DNA of 6,383 nucleotides from JBCCFX01 sp039029515 (GCA_039029515.1 JBCCFX010000212.1:1-6383); one strand, 5' to 3'; shown: positions 1 to 5,544, counted from the stretch's first letter. Program-made: numbers and translations. The notes: generated by a model from the sequence alone, not told the origin.

Positions 1-664
1 AGCCGGCTTCCACCAGCGTCTCAAATCCCGCAACCACGAGTTCGGTGGCGCCGCCGCAGAGGACCGCCTGCTCACCGAACAGGTCGGTCTCCGTTTCTTC
101 GGCAAACGTCGTCTCAAGCAACCCCGCGTACGCGCAGCCGATCCCCGCGCCCCATGCGCGGACGAGGTCCATTGCATTCGAGTCACGGTTGTCGCGATGG
201 ACGGCGATGAGCGCCGGAATGCCCTCGCCGCGGAGAAAGCGCTCACGCAACGTGGTGCCCGGTCCCTTCGGTGCGACGAGAATGACGCCTACGGACGCCG
301 GTGGCGTGACGTGGCCGTAGTGCAGGCTGAACCCATGCAGGAATCCAATGGTCGCAGATGGACGAAGGAATGGGAAGACATCTTCAGGGAGCACGGTCGC
401 GTGCGACTCGTCTGGCAGGCCGATGATGGCCAGGTCGCACCGTGCGGCGGCTTCAGCGAGGTGGAGCGTCTCATAGCCGTCTTCACGGGCTCGTGCCGCA
501 CCCCGCCGATCCGGAGCTGTGCCGATGATCACCGTGGTCCCGGAATCACGCAGATTCAGCGCATGTGCTCGTCCCTGGTTCCCATAGCCAAGGATCGCGA
601 CGGTTTTGCCGTCAAGCGGGGCAAGCAGGGCGGGATCATCAGATCGAAACACATCAGGCGGCAT
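1..664 (-). CDS. ilvC: Ketol-acid reductoisomerase, N-terminal part (C-terminus beyond the left edge)
   Basis: This is the NADPH/Mg-dependent enzyme of the second step of valine, leucine and isoleucine synthesis; it isomerises and reduces acetolactate or acetohydroxybutyrate in the cytoplasm. About 221 residues are visible out of the roughly 330 usual for class I. The sequence shows the Rossmann motif GYGNQG at residues 26-31, LHGF at 109-112 with the conserved His110, APKGPG at 131-136 with Lys133, and ETTFAEETETDLFGEQ at 184-199, in which Asp194 and Glu198 are the metal ligands that open the knotted C-terminal domain. ATG 664 was chosen because it puts the Rossmann strand at the normal distance from the N-terminus. 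The frame stays open upstream (TTG at 670) and no clear ribosome binding site is seen. The cofactor loop at residues 47-64 lacks the usual LRxGSxS pattern. The gene is divergent from a PerR-like regulator. Confidence 0.95.
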   Translation of the reverse strand, partial: MPPDVFRSDDPALLAPLDGKTVAILGYGNQGRAHALNLRDSGTTVIIGTAPDRRGAARAREDGYETLHLAEAAARCDLAIIGLPDESHATVLPEDVFPFLRPSATIGFLHGFSLHYGHVTPPASVGVILVAPKGPGTTLRERFLRGEGIPALIAVHRDNRDSNAMDLVRAWGAGIGCAYAGLLETTFAEETETDLFGEQAVLCGGATELVVAGFETLVEAG

Positions 665-751
665 GGGCAACAGGATAGGGCGGTGCGGCTGATTTTGGTT
701 CTCAATCGACTCTTCGTGCCGGAGAGAACTGGCCTCGCTCGTCCGGCGGGC

Positions 752-796
752 TACTATTCTCCATCGAGGGTCGGTACGAGGAAGGCAGCGGGGAAG
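752..796 (+). promoter_or_regulatory. Possible -10 box and ribosome binding site for the Fur-family gene
   Basis: The 138-bp space between the divergent ilvC and Fur-family genes holds TACTAT at 752-757, a four-of-six match to a -10 box. Its -35 partner is poor (CTGGCC near 729-734). GGGGAAG at 790-796 lies 6 nt before the ATG and is a plausible Shine-Dalgarno sequence; a second purine run, GAGGAAGG, is at 778-785 but too far from the start. A weak dyad, GATT...AATC at 691-707, is the only operator-like candidate noticed here. The promoter is inferred. Confidence 0.3.
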
Positions 797-802
797 CACG
801 CC

Positions 803-1249
803 ATGGATTCGACGACACGCGACATGCTGGCAGAACACGGGCTTCGTTGCACCGCGCAACGGATCGCGCTGTTTGATGCATTGCGTGCGACGAAAAAGCA
901 TCCGACCGCCGAAGACCTGCACCACATGGTTGGACAGCAGGCCGAGAAAATGAGTCTCGCCACGGTCTACAACACGCTCGAAGCATTTTGTGATGCAGGC
1001 CTGGTACGTCGACTTCCGACGACAGATGGCAAGGCGAGGTACGACGCGGACACGTCACCGCACCTGCATATCCGTATGGGTGACTCTTCAGAGTTGCGGG
1101 ACGTCCCCAATGAGCTTGGTGAGCGTCTGATGCAGGGCATCTGCCCCAATGTCATTCGCGAGATCGAGGAACGCCTCGGCATCTCCATCGATGGCCTGAA
1201 TATCCAGCTCATCGCCCGGTCGACCGTGATCGATCACCGATCGAACTGA
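803..1249 (+). CDS. Fur-family transcriptional regulator, PerR-like, without the structural zinc cysteines
   Basis: A 148-aa DNA-binding metalloregulator, within the usual Fur-family length. The winged helix covers about residues 10-72; the recognition region MSLATVYNTLEAF at 50-62 is a strong family signature. The dimerisation domain follows. Candidate regulatory metal ligands are His33 (in HPTAEDL), Asp81, His87, His89 and Asp100. Each is exactly four positions before the B. subtilis PerR ligands His37, Asp85, His91, His93 and Asp104. The residues at the Cys96 and Cys99 positions are Met92 and Ser95, and there is no C-terminal CxxC, so the Cys4 zinc site is absent. The only cysteines are 16, 63 and 114. 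PerR relatives repress peroxide-defence or metal-homeostasis genes; the targets here are unknown. ATG 803 has a good ribosome binding site, and the open frame upstream to 197 only shadows ilvC. A Fur or Zur-like role is not excluded. Confidence 0.9.
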   Translation: MDSTTRDMLAEHGLRCTAQRIALFDALRATKKHPTAEDLHHMVGQQAEKMSLATVYNTLEAFCDAGLVRRLPTTDGKARYDADTSPHLHIRMGDSSELRDVPNELGERLMQGICPNVIREIEERLGISIDGLNIQLIARSTVIDHRSN

Positions 1250-1357
1250 CCGGATTCCTCAGCCCCATTTCAAGTCCGATATGCCCCTGACCGATAGTGA
1301 ATCAGGCCGGCTGTCTCCTTCTGGCAGCTTGCCGATCATCATCACACGAGGTCAGCC

Positions 1358-1735
1358 ATGTCCCAGGACAACACTTTCAATCGTCGTGTCGCCGAACGCG
1401 TTGCCGTCCCGCCGATGTATTCGGAGATTCGGCTGCACCAGGACGGTGATGATCACGAGAAGCTCGAAGGCCATATCTACGATGTGAGCTCGAGCGGGAT
1501 CCGCCTCGAACTCGATGAGCCGGTGGATCCGGGGGCGAATGTGTGCGTCGAAATCGACCTGCCGGGACTCGAAGCATCGGTCGATGCACGCGGAACCGTT
1601 GTCTGGGTGAACGACGATCTGGATGATCCCGGGCCGCGCCGCATGGCGGTGCAGTTCGATGCGTTCCAGAGCGATGACGATCGCGCCCGACTGGTACGAT
1701 TCCTTGGCCAGTCGCGAACTCGTCGCGCTGCGTAA
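1358..1735 (+). CDS. Small stand-alone PilZ-domain protein (predicted c-di-GMP binder)
   Basis: A 125-aa soluble protein that is essentially one PilZ domain, the receptor fold for cyclic di-GMP. Both nucleotide-contact motifs are present: RxxxR as RVAER (Arg10 and Arg14) and DxSxxG as DVSSSG (Asp42, Ser44, Gly47). Alternating hydrophobic strands follow through VEIDLPGLEASV and GTVVWV to RMAVQFDAF, as expected for the beta-barrel. The C-terminus is short and basic (RTRRAA). There is no attached output domain, so it probably acts by binding a partner protein. ATG 1358 is supported by GAGG at 1348-1351, 6 nt upstream. It follows the Fur-family gene by 108 bp and precedes aroK closely on the same strand, so PilZ and aroK may share a transcript. 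c-di-GMP binding is inferred from intact motifs; the process controlled cannot be told from sequence. Confidence 0.88.
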   Translation: MSQDNTFNRRVAERVAVPPMYSEIRLHQDGDDHEKLEGHIYDVSSSGIRLELDEPVDPGANVCVEIDLPGLEASVDARGTVVWVNDDLDDPGPRRMAVQFDAFQSDDDRARLVRFLGQSRTRRAA

Positions 1736-1744
1736 ACAGAGGAT

Positions 1745-2311
1745 GTGCCGGACCAGATGCCGGCTCACAGACATCAACTTGTCTTGATCGGACCGCGCGG
1801 GAGTGGAAAGTCCACCCTCGGGCGTTGTCTTGCATCCGCAATGGACTGCACGTTTGACGACCTTGACGACCGTGCGTTAACGCTATGTCCGGAAGCCTCG
1901 GTTTCCGACGTTTTTGCGGCTCGCGGTGAGCAGGCGTGGCGCGATGCAGAATGGTCAGCGCTGCAGGCGTGGCTCAACGAGTCTGGCGATGAGCCTGCGA
2001 TCGCAGCGCGCATTCTCGCGCTGGGTGGTGGAACACCCATGATCCGGGAAGCGTTCGATGCGCTGCAGGCGACCTCGTCAGCGGATCAGCTGCGCCTCGT
2101 CTATCTCGAATGTTCGCTCCGGACGCTCACCGATCGGCTGGATGCTCATCGCGGCGATCGACCATCGCTGACGGGGGCGGATCCGGTGGCGGAGATCGGC
2201 AACGTGCTCGCAGAGCGTGCACCGACGTACCGTGCCCTGGCCGATCTCCGGCTGGACGGGAACGCACCGATCGCCTGGCAGGTCGAGACCGTGCTGCGAT
2301 ATTGGAAGTAG
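1745..2311 (+). CDS. aroK: Shikimate kinase
   Basis: A cytoplasmic P-loop kinase that phosphorylates shikimate to shikimate 3-phosphate in the chorismate pathway. Numbered from GTG 1745 (188 aa), the Walker A is GPRGSGKST at residues 16-24. The Mg and shikimate aspartates are Asp39 and Asp41 in FDDLDD. Substrate-binding Arg66 lies in AWRDAE, the glycine motif is GGG at 94-96, and the lid motif RPSL begins at Arg139. The later R-x-x-x-Y segment is Arg158 to Tyr162. All expected catalytic residues are present and the length is slightly above the usual 170-180. The start is ambiguous: AGAGG at 1738-1742 is too near GTG 1745 (2 nt) and rather far from the in-frame ATG 1757 (14 nt); the ATG would remove four residues and no motif. 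The gene lies 9-21 bp after the PilZ gene and converges on rpmH with a 16-bp gap. Confidence 0.93.
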   Translation: MPDQMPAHRHQLVLIGPRGSGKSTLGRCLASAMDCTFDDLDDRALTLCPEASVSDVFAARGEQAWRDAEWSALQAWLNESGDEPAIAARILALGGGTPMIREAFDALQATSSADQLRLVYLECSLRTLTDRLDAHRGDRPSLTGADPVAEIGNVLAERAPTYRALADLRLDGNAPIAWQVETVLRYWK

Positions 2312-2343
2312 TCGAAGGGCGTCTGGATCAGTCGAAGGGCGTC
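2310..2343. repeat. 14-bp direct repeat with 20-bp period at the aroK/rpmH junction
   Basis: AGTCGAAGGGCGTC occurs at 2310-2323 and again, identically, at 2330-2343, separated by TGGATC. The right copy is the 3' end of rpmH (LTPFD and stop on the minus strand). The left copy fills the spacer and supplies the last two bases of the aroK TAG stop. This looks like a short tandem duplication of the rpmH tail. Confidence 0.85.
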
Positions 2344-2471
2344 AGGCGGCGGCCGGCGCGGCGCTTGCGATTGATCATCTTGCGGCCGAGACGGGTCTTC
2401 ATGCGAGCACGGAACCCGAGCTGACGGCGTCGCTTGACGTTACTCTTTCGACGTGGGTAATGAACGGCCAT
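2328..2471 (-). CDS. rpmH: Large ribosomal subunit protein bL34
   Basis: A 47-aa, very basic protein that binds 23S rRNA in the large ribosomal subunit. The family core is clear: NVKRRRQLGFRARMKT at about residues 11-26 corresponds to the usual NLKRKRTHGFRARMAT, followed by GRKMINRKRRAGR. The N-terminus is MAVHYPRRKS instead of the common MKRTFQPS. ATG 2471 is supported by AGGA on the minus strand (plus-strand 2480-2483), 8 nt upstream; an open frame extends further upstream to 2795 but nothing supports it as coding. In many bacteria rpmH precedes rnpA near dnaA and the origin. Here the downstream neighbour is aroK, convergent and only 16 bp away, so that arrangement is broken. The residue after the core, LTPFD, is part of a small duplicated DNA segment. 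Confidence 0.96.
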   Translation of the reverse strand: MAVHYPRRKSNVKRRRQLGFRARMKTRLGRKMINRKRRAGRRLTPFD

Positions 2472-2473
2472 GG

Positions 2474-2491
2474 CAGGAGTCCTGATCAGGA
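2474..2491 (-). promoter_or_regulatory. Overlapping palindromes covering the rpmH ribosome binding site
   Basis: On the plus strand, CAGGA-G-TCCTG (2474-2484) overlaps the perfect 12-bp palindrome TCCTGATCAGGA (2480-2491). On the minus-strand mRNA the central arm contains AGGA, the likely Shine-Dalgarno sequence of rpmH. Pairing with either flank would be mutually exclusive and could mask the site. The stems are short (4-5 bp), so a regulatory role is only suggested. Confidence 0.45.
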
Positions 2492-2543
2492 TTCTTCGCG
2501 AATGCTGGGGGCGCCCTGCGGGGCCCGGGACAGCGAGCCGAGC

Positions 2544-2552
2544 ATGATAGCA
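2544..2552 (-). promoter_or_regulatory. Probable extended -10 promoter of rpmH
   Basis: Read on the minus strand this is TGC followed by TATCAT, a TGn-extended -10 box with five of six consensus bases. No good -35 is seen at 17 nt, which is common for extended -10 promoters. It would start transcription about 65 nt before the rpmH ATG, giving a GC-rich leader that contains the overlapping palindromes at the ribosome binding site. Confidence 0.5.
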
Positions 2553-2605
2553 GTTTTCCGTCGCTCGCGGGAAATCGGCCCCGAATTCACGATCCAGCCT
2601 CAGAA

Positions 2606-2830
2606 TTGACCGTAGAGCGGCGATCCGCAGGCCGATACGATATCCAGTGGTCCGTGGGAGCGTTGTCCGCTCCTGTTGGTCGAGTCTCGCTGCCGTTGGC
2701 CGTTCTGGCAACGTCACCCAGGCCCGCCCATTGGCTCCGGACCAGTTTCGGGATTCGCCGCGTTCCGACGATGACCTCGTGCCGAGGTGATGCACGTCGA
2801 ATGTGGTCCGTTCGCAATGGTGCTGCGTCC
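2606..2830 (+). promoter_or_regulatory. Structured leader region upstream of rnc
   Basis: The divergent rpmH-rnc interval is about 360 bp with no supported gene. A candidate -10, TACGAT at 2636-2641, has only a weak -35 (TAGAGC at 2613-2618, 17-bp spacing); TTGACC at 2606-2611 is too far away. Downstream are a 6-bp hairpin, GGAGCG/CGCTCC (2657-2662 with 2668-2673, 5-nt loop), and a 7-bp hairpin with one bulged base (2694-2701 with 2707-2713, 5-nt loop). Both are enclosed by a 7-bp closing stem, TGGTCCG/CGGACCA (2648-2654 with 2738-2744). A leader target cleaved by RNase III itself is known for E. coli rnc, so autoregulation is a reasonable inference. Confidence 0.4.
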
Positions 2831-3583
2831 ATGAACCGTGACGACATCAAGCACGCCCAGAAGGTTCTGGGCTATACGTTCGAGGATACCGATCTCCTGG
2901 TGCACGCGCTCACGCATGCGTCGTTGGTCGAGTTCCGTCTCGAATCCAATGAGCGTATGGAATTCCTCGGCGATGCGATCCTTGGCGCTGTCGTGTGTGA
3001 GCATCTCTTCGCGACGTACCACGATCTGCTCGAAGGGGAACTGACGAAAATCAAGTCCGCGGTCGTCAGCCGAAAGGTCTGCGCCGAGGTCGCTCGCGAT
3101 ATGGAGCTTGGCGAGTTGCTTCGACTCGGCAAGGGCATGACGAGTCGGGCTTCATTGCCGTCGTCAGTTGTCGCGGCGGTGTATGAAGCGTTGATCGGCG
3201 CGGTGTATCTCGATGGTGGATACGAAGTCGCCCGCGAGTTCATCCTGCGTGATCTTCAGCCACGCATCGAACGTGCAGCACGCTCAGATCACCATTCAAA
3301 CTTCAAGTCTGCGCTGCAGCAGGCCGCGCAGCAGATGTTCTGTCAGGCACCGCAGTACATCATGCTCGACGAGCAGGGGCCGGACCACAGCAAGTGTTTC
3401 GAAGTCTGTGTGGAGATTGGTGCGCAGCGTTTTGAGTCCGCCTGGGGACCGTCCAAGAAGCAGGCGGAGCAGAAAGCCGCGTTGCAGGCACTGATGGAAC
3501 TCGAACTCGCCGAGCGCGGCGACCACGGTGAGATCATGCTGCGGTCGGTCGAATCCGCGCTCGCGGCAGACGACGACGACTGA
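2831..3583 (+). CDS. rnc: Ribonuclease III
   Basis: A double-strand-specific endoribonuclease that processes rRNA precursors and structured mRNAs; 250 aa is a normal length. The nuclease domain has the signature NERMEFLGDAIL at residues 40-51 with Glu41, Glu44 and Asp48, then Glu68 in LLEGEL and Glu119 in YEALIGAVYLDGGYE. The double-stranded RNA-binding domain spans about residues 157-226, with GPDHSKCFEV at 183-192 and SKKQAEQKAALQAL at 208-221. The tail is acidic (DDDD). The usual metal-ligand Asp of the (A)DxxEAL motif (Asp114 in E. coli) is Ala116. ATG 2831 was chosen by family length but has a poor ribosome binding site; in-frame ATG 2801 lies 10 nt after GAGGTGA (2784-2790) and would add ten residues. 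The 3' end is 2 bp from the convergent membrane-protein gene. Confidence 0.95.
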   Translation: MNRDDIKHAQKVLGYTFEDTDLLVHALTHASLVEFRLESNERMEFLGDAILGAVVCEHLFATYHDLLEGELTKIKSAVVSRKVCAEVARDMELGELLRLGKGMTSRASLPSSVVAAVYEALIGAVYLDGGYEVAREFILRDLQPRIERAARSDHHSNFKSALQQAAQQMFCQAPQYIMLDEQGPDHSKCFEVCVEIGAQRFESAWGPSKKQAEQKAALQALMELELAERGDHGEIMLRSVESALAADDDD

Positions 3584-3585
3584 AC

Positions 3586-4047
3586 TCAGAACAGCCCGAG
3601 CCACCATGCGAGGAAGATGTTCGCCACGATTGCCAGCGCGATGGCCACACCCCAACGCCAGATGTCGCGAGCACGTGAGATCGGTTCGTCTGGCGTATCG
3701 AGCAGTGTGAGCGTGGACACAGCGGATCCGAGATCCTCACCACGACGTGCGCGGTCCTGCACAATCGCGATGATCATCGTCGCATCAAACGGTCGAATGC
3801 CCATTCGTGCTGCTTCGCGGTGGAGGTGCTCGCGCCGATCCGGTGTCAACGTGCTGCCCTGAAGCGATCGACGCACGCGCACGGCAAAGACCCACCGAGG
3901 ATCGGTGGGTTCGAGGCCCTGCTGCGCTGCGGCTCGATGATTTTCAGCAAGGATGGCTTCCCGCGCTTGTCGCGCGCGAGCCCATTGCGCAAGAACATCG
4001 TCGTCAGCGCCGACAAGGCGGATGTGTTGCGGCGTGGCGTCAGTCAT
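3586..4047 (-). CDS. Unidentified 153-aa protein with a C-terminal transmembrane anchor
   Basis: I do not recognise the family. The soluble part (about residues 1-128) is polar and charged, with two basic helical stretches. The most conserved-looking segment is roughly residues 68-104, centred on GIRPFDATMIIAIVQD at 83-98, a helix-like block followed by RARRGE. A single hydrophobic segment at about 130-153, rich in Trp and Ala, ends the protein. It is therefore probably tail-anchored with the soluble part in the cytoplasm. ATG 4047 gives MTDATPQH; a GTG at 4092 would add 15 residues, but the only promoter candidate, at 4103-4130, is compatible with both. No ribosome binding site is obvious. 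The gene converges on rnc with 2 bp between stop codons. Coding is supported by sustained open frame, normal composition and a sensible membrane segment. Confidence 0.75.
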   Translation of the reverse strand: MTDATPQHIRLVGADDDVLAQWARARQAREAILAENHRAAAQQGLEPTDPRWVFAVRVRRSLQGSTLTPDRREHLHREAARMGIRPFDATMIIAIVQDRARRGEDLGSAVSTLTLLDTPDEPISRARDIWRWGVAIALAIVANIFLAWWLGLF

Positions 4048-4102
4048 GCAATGTCGTTCACACGGGTGCGCGGTTCGAATTGAACTCGTCACTCGTGTAT
4101 GA

Positions 4103-4130
4103 AGTCTAGCGTGTGCCGGCGCATCGCCAA
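4103..4130 (-). promoter_or_regulatory. Candidate promoter for the 153-aa membrane protein
   Basis: On the minus strand TTGGCG (plus 4125-4130) and TAGACT (plus 4103-4108) are spaced 16 bp; each matches four of six consensus bases of a housekeeping promoter. Transcription would begin about 50 nt before ATG 4047. One copy of the local octamer repeat (4119-4126) overlaps the -35 edge. Confidence 0.4.
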
Positions 4131-4245
4131 CGGAATTCGCGCCGCTTTGTGCGCGACTTCATTATCGGACGTGATCCATGTGCGATGCGCTGCCCACAAT
4201 TTGCGCATCGACATCATGACCTGACGATCGCCAACTCCGATGCGC
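4119..4245. repeat. Four alternating copies of the octamer GCGCATCG / CGATGCGC in non-coding DNA
   Basis: The 213-bp space at 4048-4260 contains no supported gene. It carries GCGCATCG at 4119-4126 and 4203-4210 and its reverse complement CGATGCGC at 4183-4190 and 4238-4245, so the orientation alternates. The central pair (4183-4190 with 4203-4210) forms a perfect 8-bp stem with a 12-nt loop. No T-run follows on either strand, so it is not a typical intrinsic terminator, although it lies just downstream of the 405-aa gene on the minus strand. Resemblance to REP-type extragenic palindromes is an inference. Confidence 0.6.
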
Positions 4246-4260
4246 GAACGGTGCGCCGTG

Positions 4261-5478
4261 TTACGGCAACGGCTTAAGATCTCGACCGCGCTGATTCTCA
4301 GCGTTCCAGACGGTGATCTGTCCATTCTCGTCTTCGACGCCACCCATATAGACAACGTCAAGGCCGCGTCCATTCCGGACGGTGACCGCACCGGAACGTC
4401 CATCTTCGGCTGAACCGGCGATGACCACCGGGACGCCGTACTTGTTGAGCACGTTGAACACAGCGCCATTGTCATCGGCACCGACGACGAACAGTCGCTT
4501 GCCACGGGCGTTCGCGAGTTCCAGCGTGGAACCCTGATCCTTGACGCCTTGTGCGGACAGCACGACTTCACCGGTCTCATTGCCAATCTGCATGCGACCG
4601 CAACCCATGTCGTCGGATGACAGTGTCACAACGTCCCGGCTGGCTGAGTTGCCAACTGAGATGGTGCCACGATTGCCGGACGCCGACTGTCGGATTCGTG
4701 TGTCGCCGAGCGAGGAGCTCAGGACCGCGCTGCCGTTGCCCGTTGGATCGGCGGCCATCTGCACGATGTCAACGCCGTTGCGATTATGAATCGTCATCGA
4801 CCCGCCGGTATCGCGGGCGTGCAGCAGTCCGCTCACCGCGCCGTCCTGCGCGTTCACCACGATCTCGCCACCATGATCGTTCACGCGTGAAGTCACGACC
4901 GCCTGGCCTTCCGTGTCGAAGACGCTCAACACGCCGCCATTGGGTCGGCTGCCGGCGGCAACGACCGTGCGTTCAGTGGCATCGCGAATTTCAACGCGGC
5001 CGCCAGACGATTCGCATGATGCGCGGAGTGCCTGCTCACCGGTGTCACTCCAGAGTCCGACCTCGCCACCATTGGCTGTCGCAAAGGCGCTGAACAATGA
5101 AATGCCCTGGCGATTCCACATCGTGAAGTCGCCGCCATGGTTGTTGTTGGTCAGGCGCATCGTGTTGGCGCCTTGAGCCGTCCAGAAGTCGAGCGTTGCG
5201 CCACTCGGGCTGCCCGAGGCGAGCATGATGAGGTTGCCGGCACTGTCGACCAGTTCAATTCGCTGCGCCTGGATGGTGCCGAAGCGTGCATCGCGAGCGG
5301 CAGGTGGTGCCGGTTCTTCATCCTGCGGTGCGTTCGCCGCGGCGAGCATCACCCCGGTGAGGACGGTGGCGAGGAGCACGCATGCGACGGATCGGTATCG
5401 TCGAGTCCGCCGTCGTTCGCAGGTGAGATCGCGCTCGAGCTTCTCGAGTCGTTGGAACACGTCGGCGAGGTCGGCCAT
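4261..5478 (-). CDS. Membrane-anchored protein with about fifteen 22-residue beta-solenoid-type repeats
   Basis: A 405-aa protein of unknown function. Residues 1-28 form a charged amphipathic helix (LADVFQRLEKLERDL), a short coiled-coil candidate ending in a basic cluster. Residues 30-49 are a single membrane segment whose basic N-side predicts cytoplasmic N-terminus and exported C-terminus. A Pro/Ala linker (51-64) leads to a leading unit at 66-91 (GTIQAQRIELVDSAGN), then thirteen full repeats starting near residues 92, 115, 137, 159, 181, 203, 225, 248, 270, 293, 315, 337 and 362, and a partial one from 385. The consensus is GG-x-h-x-h-x-n-x-x-G-x-x-h-h-x-h, with period 22 or 23 (once 25), suggesting a parallel beta-solenoid. 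GGAG lies about 12 nt before ATG 5478. It is divergent from an MmcB-like nuclease gene. A surface scaffold or adhesion role is speculative. Confidence 0.85.
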   Translation of the reverse strand: MADLADVFQRLEKLERDLTCERRRTRRYRSVACVLLATVLTGVMLAAANAPQDEEPAPPAARDARFGTIQAQRIELVDSAGNLIMLASGSPSGATLDFWTAQGANTMRLTNNNHGGDFTMWNRQGISLFSAFATANGGEVGLWSDTGEQALRASCESSGGRVEIRDATERTVVAAGSRPNGGVLSVFDTEGQAVVTSRVNDHGGEIVVNAQDGAVSGLLHARDTGGSMTIHNRNGVDIVQMAADPTGNGSAVLSSSLGDTRIRQSASGNRGTISVGNSASRDVVTLSSDDMGCGRMQIGNETGEVVLSAQGVKDQGSTLELANARGKRLFVVGADDNGAVFNVLNKYGVPVVIAGSAEDGRSGAVTVRNGRGLDVVYMGGVEDENGQITVWNAENQRGRDLKPLP

Positions 5479-5544
5479 GGCTGCGTCGTCTCCAGAGAGG
5501 TCTCACGGCGCGTTGAAGCAGCCGTGATCCATGGGAAAGTTGGG

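Noticed and set aside
197..802. Long upstream extension of the Fur-family reading frame
   Set aside because: It lies antisense to the clearly conserved ilvC, has no family resemblance, and ATG 803 has a good ribosome binding site and normal family length.
1286..1306. CCTGA/TCAGG hairpin after the Fur-family gene as a terminator
   Set aside because: The stem is only 5 bp with an 11-nt loop and no T-run follows.
1352..1777. Minus-strand open frame opposite the PilZ gene
   Set aside because: It mirrors the coding frame of a recognised PilZ domain and shows no domain of its own.
2472..2795. Upstream extension of the rpmH frame on the minus strand
   Set aside because: It shows no family similarity, crosses the probable rpmH promoter, and bL34 is complete from ATG 2471.
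2606..2830. N-terminal extension of rnc by up to 75 residues
   Set aside because: The extension is not like RNase III and covers the stem-loop region; only the ten-residue extension from ATG 2801 remains possible.
4183..4210. Stem-loop as an intrinsic terminator
   Set aside because: The 12-nt loop and lack of a T-run on either strand do not fit a standard rho-independent terminator.
4261..5478. About 66-bp periodicity as a CRISPR array or minisatellite
   Set aside because: The periodicity is at protein level; the DNA units are strongly diverged and there are no identical repeats with unique spacers.
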